DNA of 40,958 nt from positions 1-40,958 of the forward strand of contig JABXIS010000044.1 in assembly GCA_013372975.1 (NCBI GenBank). The letters run 5' to 3'. Under the pieces are notes generated by a model, which had not been told where the DNA came from, made no database searches, and saw only the letters and a program-made list of their open reading frames with translations. The position numbers were made by a program, and so were the translations under genes. Shown one piece after another: positions 8,290-15,928 of this stretch; within the stretch, counting starts at the first letter, position 1; each line of letters begins with the position of its first letter. Source of the stretch: Alphaproteobacteria bacterium (GTDB lineage: Bacteria > Pseudomonadota > Alphaproteobacteria > Sphingomonadales > Kordiimonadaceae).

Positions 8290-9380
8290 TCCTTCAGTGC
8301 ATCCAACACCAGATAGCTAATCTCGTGCGGCAGTGCGTCGGCGCGTGCGCCGCTCATGTTCGAGAGGGCCACGATGGTGAGGCCCTCAGCGGGCAGATTC
8401 ACCAGCCAGCTTGACCCACCACCTTCGTGCCCAACAACAAAACGGCCATCCTTGCGGCGCGTGTAACTGAACCAGCCAAGGCCATAGAAACGGTCATCCT
8501 CTTTGGCAAACGGATAGCTGGCCCACATCTCATCCCTGAGCGATGCCTCCAGGAAGCCGCCATACTGCAACGCTGTCAGGTAGCGGCCCAGATCAGCCAC
8601 GGATATATTCAGGCCGCCTGCCGTGTAGGTTGCGGGGGGAAAATCATTATGATGATAAGCAAGCCCGCCATCCTTCCATTCGTACGTTAGCGGAAAGCGC
8701 CCCGGCACAATCACACTGCTGCCGCCATAATGGGCGGATGCAAGCCCCAAGGGTTTAAACACACGCTCAGCCACTACCTCTGCAAACGCCTTGCCTTCCA
8801 CTGCCTCGATGATCCGGGTCAACATGGCATAACCCACAAGGCTGTAGGAGAAGGTCTCCCCCGGTGCGGTTTTCAGTGGCTGGTTCAGGGACCACATCAA
8901 TTTCACACGATCATCGGTTTTCATGGCCGCGCGCTCCTCCTCCGGCAGCGCCTCGAATTTTTTGCTGTGGTAATAATCTTCGATGCCATGACTGTGGCTC
9001 AACAAGTGGCGCGGCGTGATCACGGCCTTGTCGTCGGGTGCGTCAAGGAACCAGTTTTGGATGCTGGCATCCAGATCCATCCTGCCCTCTGCGTGAAGTT
9101 GCATGGCTACAGTGCCCGCAAATACCTTGGATACGCTTGCTATCGGCAGCACGCTTGATGTGGTGATGGGTACATTGCGTTCCACACTTTCAAGCCCATA
9201 GCCTTTATCGAAAATCACCCTGCCTTCATGGATCACCTGAATGGCAAGGCCCGGGATATGTTTCTCGGCCATGGTCTTGGCCGCGAGGGCATCGATCTGG
9301 CTTTCAAGGGTTTCGTCCGCGATCGCGGGCACAGCAAACATCGCAGCCACCACAAGCCACACCCTTATCCTGTTGGTCAT
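8286..9380 (-). CDS. Secreted serine hydrolase, beta-lactamase/PBP fold
   Basis: A 364-residue exported protein of the class C beta-lactamase/esterase family (COG1680). A signal peptide ends near residue 20 (VPAIA). The catalytic set is the SVSK tetrad (S82, K85), a YSL element in TFSYSLVGYAML as the Tyr motif, and GHEGGGSS near the C-terminus as the HxG motif. The start at 9380 is preferred because AGGAGATATAT precedes it and the signal peptide begins there. Such proteins hydrolyse esters, D-amino-acid peptides or beta-lactams; sequence alone does not say which. The 159 bases upstream, before the LytTR gene's end, show no clear structure. Confidence 0.9.
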   Translation of the reverse strand: MTNRIRVWLVVAAMFAVPAIADETLESQIDALAAKTMAEKHIPGLAIQVIHEGRVIFDKGYGLESVERNVPITTSSVLPIASVSKVFAGTVAMQLHAEGRMDLDASIQNWFLDAPDDKAVITPRHLLSHSHGIEDYYHSKKFEALPEEERAAMKTDDRVKLMWSLNQPLKTAPGETFSYSLVGYAMLTRIIEAVEGKAFAEVVAERVFKPLGLASAHYGGSSVIVPGRFPLTYEWKDGGLAYHHNDFPPATYTAGGLNISVADLGRYLTALQYGGFLEASLRDEMWASYPFAKEDDRFYGLGWFSYTRRKDGRFVVGHEGGGSSWLVNLPAEGLTIVALSNMSGARADALPHEISYLVLDALKD

Positions 9381-9539
9381 ATATATCTCCTGCTGTCCAA
9401 AAGCCGGGTCTTGGGTTGATGCCCGGTTCGGCATTAGGCTGAGCTACTGGGGACCACGAGAGCAAGCCCAAGGCGACGGAAAACCCACCCGCGCGACAAA
9501 CGGGACAGATTTACGATGAACGGGAGACGAATGTCCGGA

Positions 9540-10325
9540 TCATGACAGCAAAGCTGCTTCCACCCCAGCTTGATAGCTGCGTCCCGTTTCCACCAGCTTA
9601 TCATCCCGCATCCTGAGCTGGTATGCGCCTTTGCTTTTGCCTTCTGTCGCAACAACTGCAGCCACAGCAACGATGCATGACCGATGCACCCTGAGAAAAG
9701 CGCCTTCAGGCAGGGCCTGTATCATCGACGCCATCGTGGCACGCTTGAGAAACGTCTCTCCGCCCGCATGAATTTCCACATAATCGCCAGCTGCACTGAT
9801 CCAGTCGATGGTTGCGATATCGAGGCTTCGATTGGTCTTGCCTTTCTGTACAGCAAGGGTTTGCAGCGGCGCAGAAGGAGCATCATCCACTGATGCATCC
9901 CGCATCATCAGCATCTCGTGCAGCAGGCACCACAGCGCCAGCACCATGGCATAGTTCAGCGCACCCGCCGTCAGCACCCGCGCCGTGATGTCGTCCAGCG
10001 GCATGCCAAGCTGGGTGAAGGTCACCGGGTTGATCACCAGCACCGTGAGCAGGCTTGCCACATAACAGGCTGCACCAACGGCAAGCAGCCGCACCAGAAG
10101 GTCACGACCCCGACAAGCCGCAAGCACCATCATCAATGGCCAGGCCAGAAGGAGCCCCACACCTGCCAGATACAGGTTTCGCACAAGTGAAACAAACACA
10201 CCGCCCTGCATCCAGCCGGACAGGAACAACAGGAAACCCGCCACAGCCCAGAAAGCACCATGGAAAATCCAGAATTTTCGCCAGAGTTTCGGTATGTCCT
10301 GCATCATCAAGCTCGTCTGCCTCAT
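9540..10325 (-). CDS. Membrane-bound LytTR-family transcriptional regulator
   Basis: A 261-residue protein with four hydrophobic helices in the first half (about 17-37, 42-66, 76-98 and 108-130). A short linker leads to a C-terminal LytTR DNA-binding domain (about 160-258). That domain shows the family pattern: DIDWISAAGDYVEIH-like first strand, LKRATMASMIQALPEG, then FLRVHRSCIV. It is a one-component regulator in which the membrane part presumably senses a signal. GAAGGGTG sits directly upstream of the start codon. The serine hydrolase gene follows on the same strand after 159 bases and could be a target, but this is inference. It is divergent from the J-domain gene. Confidence 0.9.
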   Translation of the reverse strand: MRQTSLMMQDIPKLWRKFWIFHGAFWAVAGFLLFLSGWMQGGVFVSLVRNLYLAGVGLLLAWPLMMVLAACRGRDLLVRLLAVGAACYVASLLTVLVINPVTFTQLGMPLDDITARVLTAGALNYAMVLALWCLLHEMLMMRDASVDDAPSAPLQTLAVQKGKTNRSLDIATIDWISAAGDYVEIHAGGETFLKRATMASMIQALPEGAFLRVHRSCIVAVAAVVATEGKSKGAYQLRMRDDKLVETGRSYQAGVEAALLS

Positions 10326-10477
10326 TCACCCTTCAGTGCATTAGCATCTTCATAATGCAAATCGCTGGCGCATGAGCAAGAAAGCTTTGCAATAGCGGCT
10401 TGCTTATATAAAGTGCGGCCCCTGCGAACCCGCGACTTGAACAAGACAAGACGGCTGAATTGACTTAAAATAATCTC

Positions 10478-10993
10478 ATGGCAAGCGACTATATCAAAAG
10501 TTTTGGTTTCCCCCGCTGGGGTGAATACGGCCGCGATAAAGAGGCCGAACCCGTGCGCATGTGCGATTATGTTGGCTGCTCGGAAAAGGGGGCGCATCCC
10601 GCCCCCAAATCACCGGGGTCGAGCGAGCGCTGGTATTTCTGCCGTCCGCACGCCGCAGAATATAACCGCAACTGGGATTTCTTCCAGGGCATGAGCGACG
10701 AGGAAGCCTTGCGCCACATGAATGACGAGAGCCAATCGTCGGACGCTTTCGCCCACGCCCGCACCTTCGAATGGGGTGGCGCTGTGGATGAGGATGGTTT
10801 CACGTCAACCGAACAAGCGGCCTTCGATGCGCTAGAGCTGGACAGCGGCTCGGGGCAGGACGAGATCAAGAAACAATATCGCAAGCTTGCCAAAATCTAC
10901 CACCCGGACGCCAACCCTGGCGATCCGGCAGCAGCCGAACGCTTCCACCAGATCCAGTCAGCCTACGATCTCTTGCGCGATAAAAACGCTTAG
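10478..10993 (+). CDS. J-domain (DnaJ-like) protein with Cys-rich N-terminus
   Basis: A 171-residue cytosolic co-chaperone. The C-terminal 55 residues are a J domain with the invariant HPD (in IYHPDAN) that stimulates DnaK ATPase. The N-terminal part carries CDYVGCSEKGAHPAPKS and WYFCRPHAAEYN. These give three Cys and several His that could form a small zinc site; this arrangement is common to a group of alphaproteobacterial J proteins. There is no G/F region or DnaJ zinc finger, so it is a class C J protein. No strong Shine-Dalgarno is seen. Its TAG overlaps the TAA of the convergent Lrp gene by four bases (TTAG). Confidence 0.9.
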   Translation: MASDYIKSFGFPRWGEYGRDKEAEPVRMCDYVGCSEKGAHPAPKSPGSSERWYFCRPHAAEYNRNWDFFQGMSDEEALRHMNDESQSSDAFAHARTFEWGGAVDEDGFTSTEQAAFDALELDSGSGQDEIKKQYRKLAKIYHPDANPGDPAAAERFHQIQSAYDLLRDKNA

Positions 10994-11460
10994 GCCGCCT
11001 CAAGCGGGATCTTGAAACCTTCCTTGAAAGTATCGATGCAAACAATGGTTTCGAAGCGGCCGATGGACGGGTTCGAAAACAGATATTCGCGCGTGATGCG
11101 GTCAAAATCCTTCATGTCTTTCACTGTCATGATCAGCACAAAGTCTGTCTGCCCGGTCACATAATAACATTGCTGCACCTCTGGCACACTGGCCATCTGC
11201 TGCTTGAAGGTTTCGATGGTTGCCGCGCCGCCGCATGAGAAACACACCTGCACAATCAACGTGGTGCGGCCGCCAAGCGCGCGCGGGCACAGGATCGCCA
11301 CTTCCTTCTTGATGGTGCCATCCTCGCGCAGCTTCTTGATCCGCCGCTGGGTAGCTGCGGGCGACAGCCCCACTTTGGCTGCGATCGATTCTGATGTCTG
11401 GCGGCTGTTATCCTGCATCTCATTCAGGATTTTGATGTCAAAGCTATCATATTCAGTCAT
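10990..11460 (-). CDS. Lrp/AsnC family transcriptional regulator
   Basis: A 156-residue regulator. The N-terminal winged helix-turn-helix runs DSFDIKILNEMQDNSRQTSE then AAKVGLSPAATQRRIKKL. The C-terminal RAM ligand-binding domain has the VQQCYYVTGQTDFVLIMTV core and MKDFDRIT. The start at 11460 fits the family; the frame stays open far upstream, but the extra sequence lies antisense to the EamA gene and is not credible. It is divergent from a DMT-superfamily exporter, the classic arrangement for amino-acid-responsive Lrp proteins controlling an efflux gene. The 133-base intergenic region is AT-rich and likely holds both promoters. Confidence 0.94.
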   Translation of the reverse strand: MTEYDSFDIKILNEMQDNSRQTSESIAAKVGLSPAATQRRIKKLREDGTIKKEVAILCPRALGGRTTLIVQVCFSCGGAATIETFKQQMASVPEVQQCYYVTGQTDFVLIMTVKDMKDFDRITREYLFSNPSIGRFETIVCIDTFKEGFKIPLEAA

Positions 11461-11593
11461 TCGCGCATTTTTCCCGCACATTTTAACAAATTCACGCGGA
11501 ACTTTATCACGAAATAGCGATCTTTGCGAAGAAAAAACCGGAAAACGCCCCCATATTAAGATGTAACAACGATACGACAGCAGGATAAAGACA

Positions 11594-12571
11594 ATGGCGA
11601 TTTCCTCCCCCCAATCGTCGCGCGTGCTTTCGCCGACGACCCTTGGCATCCTTTGCGGGCTGAGCGCAGCTTTCATCTGGGGCACCTGGCCCGTGGTAAC
11701 CTCGATCGGCGTAAACGCCGATGCACTCACGCCGTTCCAGCTTGTGCTCCTGAGGTTTGCTGTGGCAGGCCCCTTGCTGTTTCCGTTCGCTTTCCGCGGC
11801 AATCCCGGCCTCAAGGATTGGGGCAAGGCTTTCCTGATGATGCTGGGCGCGGGCTTCACATACAGCCTTCTGGTATCTTCCGCTTTCGCGTATGCGCCAG
11901 CGGGCCATGGCGGCGTGATCATCCCCGGCACCATGCTGGTTGTCAGCGTCACGGCGGCGCATTTCTTCTTTCATGAGCGGCTCACCCGTACCCGTATTCT
12001 TGGGGCCGGCGCCATCCTTGTGGGCCTGTTCCTCCTGGCGGGCGGCACAGGGGGCGCGAGCCTCAAGGGTGACCTGATGTTCATGGCTGGCGGCGTGATG
12101 TGGGCAGCCTATACCTTCCTTGTGCGCTTGTGGCCGATGGATGGCCTGGTGGTGGCGGCGCGCGTGTCTGTGCTTTCCCTCGGGCTTGTGGGCCTTGGTG
12201 CGCTTTTTGGGTACGCTGACGGCATCACCGCAATTTCTGCCGAAACCCTGATCACCCAGGGCATCTGGCAGGGTGTTGTGTCGGCGATCCTCGCGCTTGT
12301 TCTTTTCAACAAGGCGGTTGGCTATCTGGGCACCGGGCGCACCGCCACGCTGAATGCGCTGATCCCGGTTGTGGCTGTAACGCTGGCGTTTTTTGTGCTG
12401 GGCGAAGTGCCCACCACGCTTGAACTAATGGGTCTTGCGTCCATCATCGGCGGCATCGGCATTGCCATGGGCGTGAAGCTGAACAGACAAACGCTGCAAA
12501 ACCTGAGCAACCGCTTTCTTGCACGAGCGCGCCTTTCGGCAGCCGTGCAGCGGGATTGCCCACCCTTGTGA
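11594..12571 (+). CDS. EamA/DMT-superfamily transporter
   Basis: A 325-residue inner-membrane protein with about ten helices in two EamA repeats. The first repeat begins ILCGLSAAFIWGTWPV and the second MFMAGGVMWAAYTFLVRLW. Each repeat ends with the Pro-containing helix typical of the family (LIPVVAVTLAFFVLGE). The C-terminal 35 residues are basic and cytosolic. Members export amino acids, purines or related metabolites. Being divergent from an Lrp-type regulator suggests an amino-acid exporter induced by its substrate. CAGGATAAAGACA precedes the ATG. A terminator follows at 12630. Confidence 0.92.
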   Translation: MAISSPQSSRVLSPTTLGILCGLSAAFIWGTWPVVTSIGVNADALTPFQLVLLRFAVAGPLLFPFAFRGNPGLKDWGKAFLMMLGAGFTYSLLVSSAFAYAPAGHGGVIIPGTMLVVSVTAAHFFFHERLTRTRILGAGAILVGLFLLAGGTGGASLKGDLMFMAGGVMWAAYTFLVRLWPMDGLVVAARVSVLSLGLVGLGALFGYADGITAISAETLITQGIWQGVVSAILALVLFNKAVGYLGTGRTATLNALIPVVAVTLAFFVLGEVPTTLELMGLASIIGGIGIAMGVKLNRQTLQNLSNRFLARARLSAAVQRDCPPL

Positions 12572-12629
12572 CTTTTACCCCTCCTGTTGTTTGGCGGAAC
12601 CTCCCAATTCTTGCCCCACATCAGGACTG

Positions 12630-12673
12630 CCCGAGCGACCGGCCACACTCTCCCCGGCCCCGCTCGGGCTTTT
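12630..12673 (+). terminator. Rho-independent terminator after the EamA gene
   Basis: CCCGAGCG (12630-12637) pairs with CGCTCGGG (12661-12668), with an inner GGCC/GGCC pairing in the loop, and is followed by a five-T run. It lies 58 bases past the stop codon. Confidence 0.8.
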
Positions 12674-12737
12674 TATTGCCTTCTGAAATCTGGCGCGCCA
12701 CACTGCGGCGTTAATATAGGAATTCGGGGGAACAATC

Positions 12738-13130
12738 ATGCACCAAGGATCATGCCTGTGCGGCGCGGTGAAATTGGAGGTGGATGTGACGCACCTGCCC
12801 AAGGCGGATGCCTGCCACTGCACCAAATGCCGGAAATGGACGGGCCATGTGGGCGTGGGGGTGGAAGTGCCGCGCGACCGGGTGGCCATTGAGGGCGAAG
12901 ACGCCATCCGCTGGTTTGCATCATCAGATAAAGCGCGGCGTGGTTTTTGCGGCACCTGCGGCACGAGCCTGTTTTTCGACCCGCTCGATAAGGTGAAACA
13001 TAGCTGGACGGGGGTTTATATGGGCCTGTTTGATGGCCCCACCCAAACCGAGATTGGCCTGCATATGTTTGTCGCCGAAAAAGGCGACTATTATGAGATC
13101 AATGACGACGCCCAGCAGAATGAATATTGA
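12738..13130 (+). CDS. GFA (CENP-V/GFA) domain protein
   Basis: A 130-residue zinc protein of the glutathione-dependent formaldehyde-activating (GFA) family. The Cys ligands are all present: CLCG (C6, C8), CHCTKC (C26, C28, C31) and FCGTCG (C71, C74). A GGGGGAA Shine-Dalgarno lies upstream of the ATG. Most family members, including this one, are not demonstrated formaldehyde enzymes; they bind zinc and perhaps a glutathione adduct. It directly precedes the low-GC orphan at 13152 but differs in composition, so the two need not share a function. Confidence 0.92.
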   Translation: MHQGSCLCGAVKLEVDVTHLPKADACHCTKCRKWTGHVGVGVEVPRDRVAIEGEDAIRWFASSDKARRGFCGTCGTSLFFDPLDKVKHSWTGVYMGLFDGPTQTEIGLHMFVAEKGDYYEINDDAQQNEY

Positions 13131-13151
13131 GTGTTAACGGGGGTAATACCA

Positions 13152-14096
13152 ATGGCACGGACAAAAAAAGGGAGCCTTCGACTGGATGCCGACTTCACAG
13201 AAGATGCAGTCGCATTGGCTATCGAAGCCTTACTTACATTGATTAGCTTTCCATCTCTCAGGTACACTCTAGAACCTTTCTCTCGCTCTCAAGAACGATG
13301 GTTAGGTGCGGACGCGAAGTTGGGAGACAGAATAAGAGGTTTTCGCCCTTTCTATATGCAATTCAAGCGGCCTTCCGGGTTCCCTGACTATAGCTCCTCG
13401 TCCATTATAAGTGATCGCAAGAGTTTGGGCTTGGAGACATTCCCACGTGCATTATTTTTCCCCCTAAGGCAGAAGAGACAACACCACTATGAGTATCAAC
13501 ATAATATCCTGCACAAGCTAAGACGCCGCCTCAAAAGGATGGAGTTGGGAGATGCTGCCTATGTCTGCCCATTATTTTTGGACAGATCAGCCTACCGCAC
13601 TCATATCCACTTGGCTGGTTTTTCCCGGTGGACACGATTTTGGAGACATCATCCATGGGAATTGGAAGATGCCATAATAAACCATGGAAGCCGACAGATT
13701 CGATTCGAAAGAATCCCAATGCTAACAGAGCACGTGACAATCCCACCTCATGCAAAATTAGCCAATCCGTCGCAACACAAATACAGCTTCACCGAGAGGG
13801 GAACTGACCTATGCTTCCACTCTCCAAGCCACCTACCCGATGGGTCGATGCCTCTGGCAACATTTTTGAAAAAGATTACTGGAGGTCTGGGAAACAAAAT
13901 CACCTTAGAAAATGCCGACGAAATCCTCTTTAAATTACAGCAACAGGATGGAGAAGGGCCTGAAATAATTCAAGACGTGCAAGAACCTAGAGGAGAAAAT
14001 CCGATAGAGAGCTGGTTGGATTGGGGAAGCTTCCTCAAAAGAAAATACGACATAGACCAATATGCTATCATCTTTTGGGATGATACACGCCCTTAA
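13152..14096 (+). CDS. Orphan protein with nuclease-type motif
   Basis: I do not recognise this 314-residue protein. The start at ATG 13152 is preceded by GGGGGT; a GTG at 13131 is also open but less likely. Near the N-terminus, ERWLGADAKLGD is followed about ten residues later by FYMQFKRP (E48, D54, Q70, K72). This order of acid, acid and QxK looks like a degenerate PD-(D/E)xK catalytic core; that reading is inference. The middle is rich in His, Arg and aromatic residues; the C-terminus is acidic. The gene is clearly more AT-rich than both neighbours, with codon use unlike them, suggesting horizontal acquisition. There is no transmembrane segment or signal peptide. Confidence 0.75.
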   Translation: MARTKKGSLRLDADFTEDAVALAIEALLTLISFPSLRYTLEPFSRSQERWLGADAKLGDRIRGFRPFYMQFKRPSGFPDYSSSSIISDRKSLGLETFPRALFFPLRQKRQHHYEYQHNILHKLRRRLKRMELGDAAYVCPLFLDRSAYRTHIHLAGFSRWTRFWRHHPWELEDAIINHGSRQIRFERIPMLTEHVTIPPHAKLANPSQHKYSFTERGTDLCFHSPSHLPDGSMPLATFLKKITGGLGNKITLENADEILFKLQQQDGEGPEIIQDVQEPRGENPIESWLDWGSFLKRKYDIDQYAIIFWDDTRP

Positions 14097-14101
14097 AGAC
14101 T

Positions 14102-14797
14102 TTAGAGCGCCTGCCGATAGGCTTCGAGTGTGGCTTTTTGCTGACCTGCTGCGTCAAAATTTGTCGGCGCCAGCCATGCCCTGAAGGCCGCCTTCAGCGT
14201 CGGCCATTCGCTGTCCAGCATGGAATACCAGGCGCTGTCGCGGTTGCGGCCCTTCACCACCATATCCTGCCGGAACGTGCCCTCATAGGTGAAGCCAAAG
14301 CGTTTTGCCGCCCGCATGGACGCAGCATTGCCGTCATCGCATTTCCATTCAAACCGGCGGTAACCCAGCCCTGCAAACACATGATCCGCCATCAGGCAAA
14401 TGGCCTCGGTGGCGATGCGGGTGCGCTTCAGTTTTTCGCCAAAGGCCACACAGCCCACTTCGGCGCTGCCGAACATTTCCCTGAGGCGCATATAGCTGGC
14501 CATACCGAGGATATCACCCGTGCCCGCATCCCGGATCACCATGGTGCGCCAATTGCCGAAATTACGGATGGCCTCGAACGTGTCCCGAAACGCTTCTGCC
14601 CCGTCCTCGAACGGGCCAACGGGCATATAATCCCACAGATGCCTGTTCTGGGGGCCTGCCACCGCCGCATAAAGGCCATCCCCGTGGGTGGCCCAATCCA
14701 GCGGTTCCAGCCGGGCATACTGTCCTTCAATCACTTGATCACCCGGTGTTTTGCAGCCCACCCAATGGCCAAGATCTTTTGGTGTCTGGTCATCCAT
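14102..14797 (-). CDS. GNAT acetyltransferase, RimJ/RimL type
   Basis: A 231-residue N-acetyltransferase. After an N-terminal extension, the GNAT fold is visible: ARLEPLDWATHGDGLY, the strand MVIRDAGTGDILGMASYM, EVGCVAFGEKLKRTRIATEA in place of the usual acetyl-CoA loop, and NAASMRAAKRFGFTYEGTFR in the final motif. This is the family that modifies ribosomal-protein N-termini or small molecules, and the exact target is unknown. It is last in an operon with the DUF1272 gene (12-base gap) and the PNPOx-family gene. AAGGG lies upstream of the ATG. Confidence 0.9.
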   Translation of the reverse strand: MDDQTPKDLGHWVGCKTPGDQVIEGQYARLEPLDWATHGDGLYAAVAGPQNRHLWDYMPVGPFEDGAEAFRDTFEAIRNFGNWRTMVIRDAGTGDILGMASYMRLREMFGSAEVGCVAFGEKLKRTRIATEAICLMADHVFAGLGYRRFEWKCDDGNAASMRAAKRFGFTYEGTFRQDMVVKGRNRDSAWYSMLDSEWPTLKAAFRAWLAPTNFDAAGQQKATLEAYRQAL

Positions 14798-14809
14798 CGG
14801 TCAGGCCCT

Positions 14810-15118
14810 TCAGCGTTTTTCTGGCGGAATGTTCTTGAGGGTGGCGATGAAAGACCCATGGGCGTGCCCGTCCACCGGCTTATGCACCCGCTTTTCCCCC
14901 ACCTTCTGTTTTTCGCGCGATACACCCGGCCGCCATTCCCGCGCCGGACGAACGGGCCGCGGCACAAAACCGCCGCCACAGTTGGGGCAGGTATTTTCGA
15001 TCACGCTGTCCACACAATCCGCGCAAAAGGTGCATTCGTAGCTGCAGATCATGGCGTCGGTGGCGTCTGCTGGCAGGTCCTTGTCGCAATGTTCACAGGA
15101 TGGTCTGATCTCAAGCAT
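14810..15118 (-). CDS. DUF1272 small zinc-finger-like protein
   Basis: A 102-residue protein whose first 50 residues match the DUF1272 pattern: MLEIRPSCEHCDKDLP, then CSYECTFCADC and CPNCGGG. This gives eight Cys in CxxC-type pairs that should bind zinc. The C-terminal half is a basic, Pro-rich tail. The start at 15118 is chosen because GGGAAACCACC precedes it and the family always begins this way. No function is known for the family. It sits between the PNPOx-family gene (10-base gap) and the GNAT gene, so all three are probably transcribed together. Confidence 0.88.
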   Translation of the reverse strand: MLEIRPSCEHCDKDLPADATDAMICSYECTFCADCVDSVIENTCPNCGGGFVPRPVRPAREWRPGVSREKQKVGEKRVHKPVDGHAHGSFIATLKNIPPEKR

Positions 15119-15128
15119 GGTGGTTTCC

Positions 15129-15788
15129 CTATTTATTGTTCCAGTCATAGGCTGGCATCAGGCGGTGGTTCAGGGCCGCCTTGATGCCTTCAGCCGCACC
15201 CACAGGCCCTCGCTGCTGCATGGTGATCGGCACATGGCCCGCCCACACGGGCCAATCCAGGTCTTCCTCGTCTTCATTGGGGCCGCCGGTGCGCACCTTT
15301 GCAACAGCATCGGTAATTTCCATCACCACAAGGGCTGTGGCCTTGCGTTCTTGCGCCGCCATGGGGCGAAGCTGGTCCCAGCGGCCGGGGGCAAGCTGGT
15401 CAAAAAACAGTTTCATCTGACGCTCGAACTCGGCGTCATCTGTCACCAGTTCGGGGCGACCATAACAGATCACCGAGCGATAGTTGGCGCTGGTGTGAAA
15501 GGCTGATCGTGCCAGCACAAGCCCATCGAGGTGGGTCACTGTCACGCAGGCTTCCTTGCCCGATGTTACCTCGCGGATCATCCGGCTTTTTGATGCGCCG
15601 TGCCAATACAGCCGGTTGCCTTCGCGCCAATAACTTGTGGGAATGATCTGGGGCTGGCCATCCACCTCATAGGCGATATGGCACAGGAAATGGCTGTCGA
15701 GGATGCCGTATACGGTGTCCTCGTCATAGCGGGCCCGGTTATGCCCGCGCCGCACACGGTTGCGGTCGTTCTTTGCAAACTCGGTCAT
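15129..15788 (-). CDS. PNPOx-like flavin-binding split-barrel protein
   Basis: A 219-residue member of the pyridoxamine-5'-phosphate-oxidase-like/Nim family. It shows the split-barrel pattern: RARYDEDTVYGILDSHFLCHIAY, then PTSYWREGNRLYWHGASKSRM, the strand EACVTVTHLDGLVLARSAFH and YRSVICYGRPELV. The start at 15788 has GAGAAGAA just upstream; upstream extension runs into the MocR control region. Related proteins bind FMN or haem and reduce small molecules; the substrate here is unknown. It heads an operon with DUF1272 and GNAT genes and is divergent from a MocR/PdxR-type regulator, which suggests a link with vitamin B6 or PLP metabolism (inference). Confidence 0.88.
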   Translation of the reverse strand: MTEFAKNDRNRVRRGHNRARYDEDTVYGILDSHFLCHIAYEVDGQPQIIPTSYWREGNRLYWHGASKSRMIREVTSGKEACVTVTHLDGLVLARSAFHTSANYRSVICYGRPELVTDDAEFERQMKLFFDQLAPGRWDQLRPMAAQERKATALVVMEITDAVAKVRTGGPNEDEEDLDWPVWAGHVPITMQQRGPVGAAEGIKAALNHRLMPAYDWNNK

Positions 15789-15896
15789 GGGTTCTTCTCG
15801 AAACTTGTTATCCTCGCTGCCGCGCCCCTGCGGGGTATTGGGGTATTCAGGGGCTAGACACTTTGTCACCCTGCCCTTAAATTGATCCCCCATTAA

Positions 15897-15928
15897 GGTC
15901 CAATTTGTTTTTTCTGAAGGGTCCAATT
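15897..15928 (+). promoter_or_regulatory. Direct repeats, candidate MocR operator
   Basis: GGTCCAATT occurs at 15897-15905 and again at 15920-15928, same orientation, 23 bases apart start to start (about two helical turns). A looser inverted relative, AATTGATCCCC, lies just upstream. The site is in the divergent gap between the PNPOx-family gene and the MocR gene, and the second copy ends directly at the proposed GTG start. MocR/PdxR regulators are known to bind direct repeats in such gaps. Confidence 0.55.

Noticed and set aside
11461-11952. Upstream extension of the Lrp gene to give 320 residues
   Set aside because: The extra part lies antisense to the EamA gene and its promoter; the canonical Lrp N-terminus starts at 11460.
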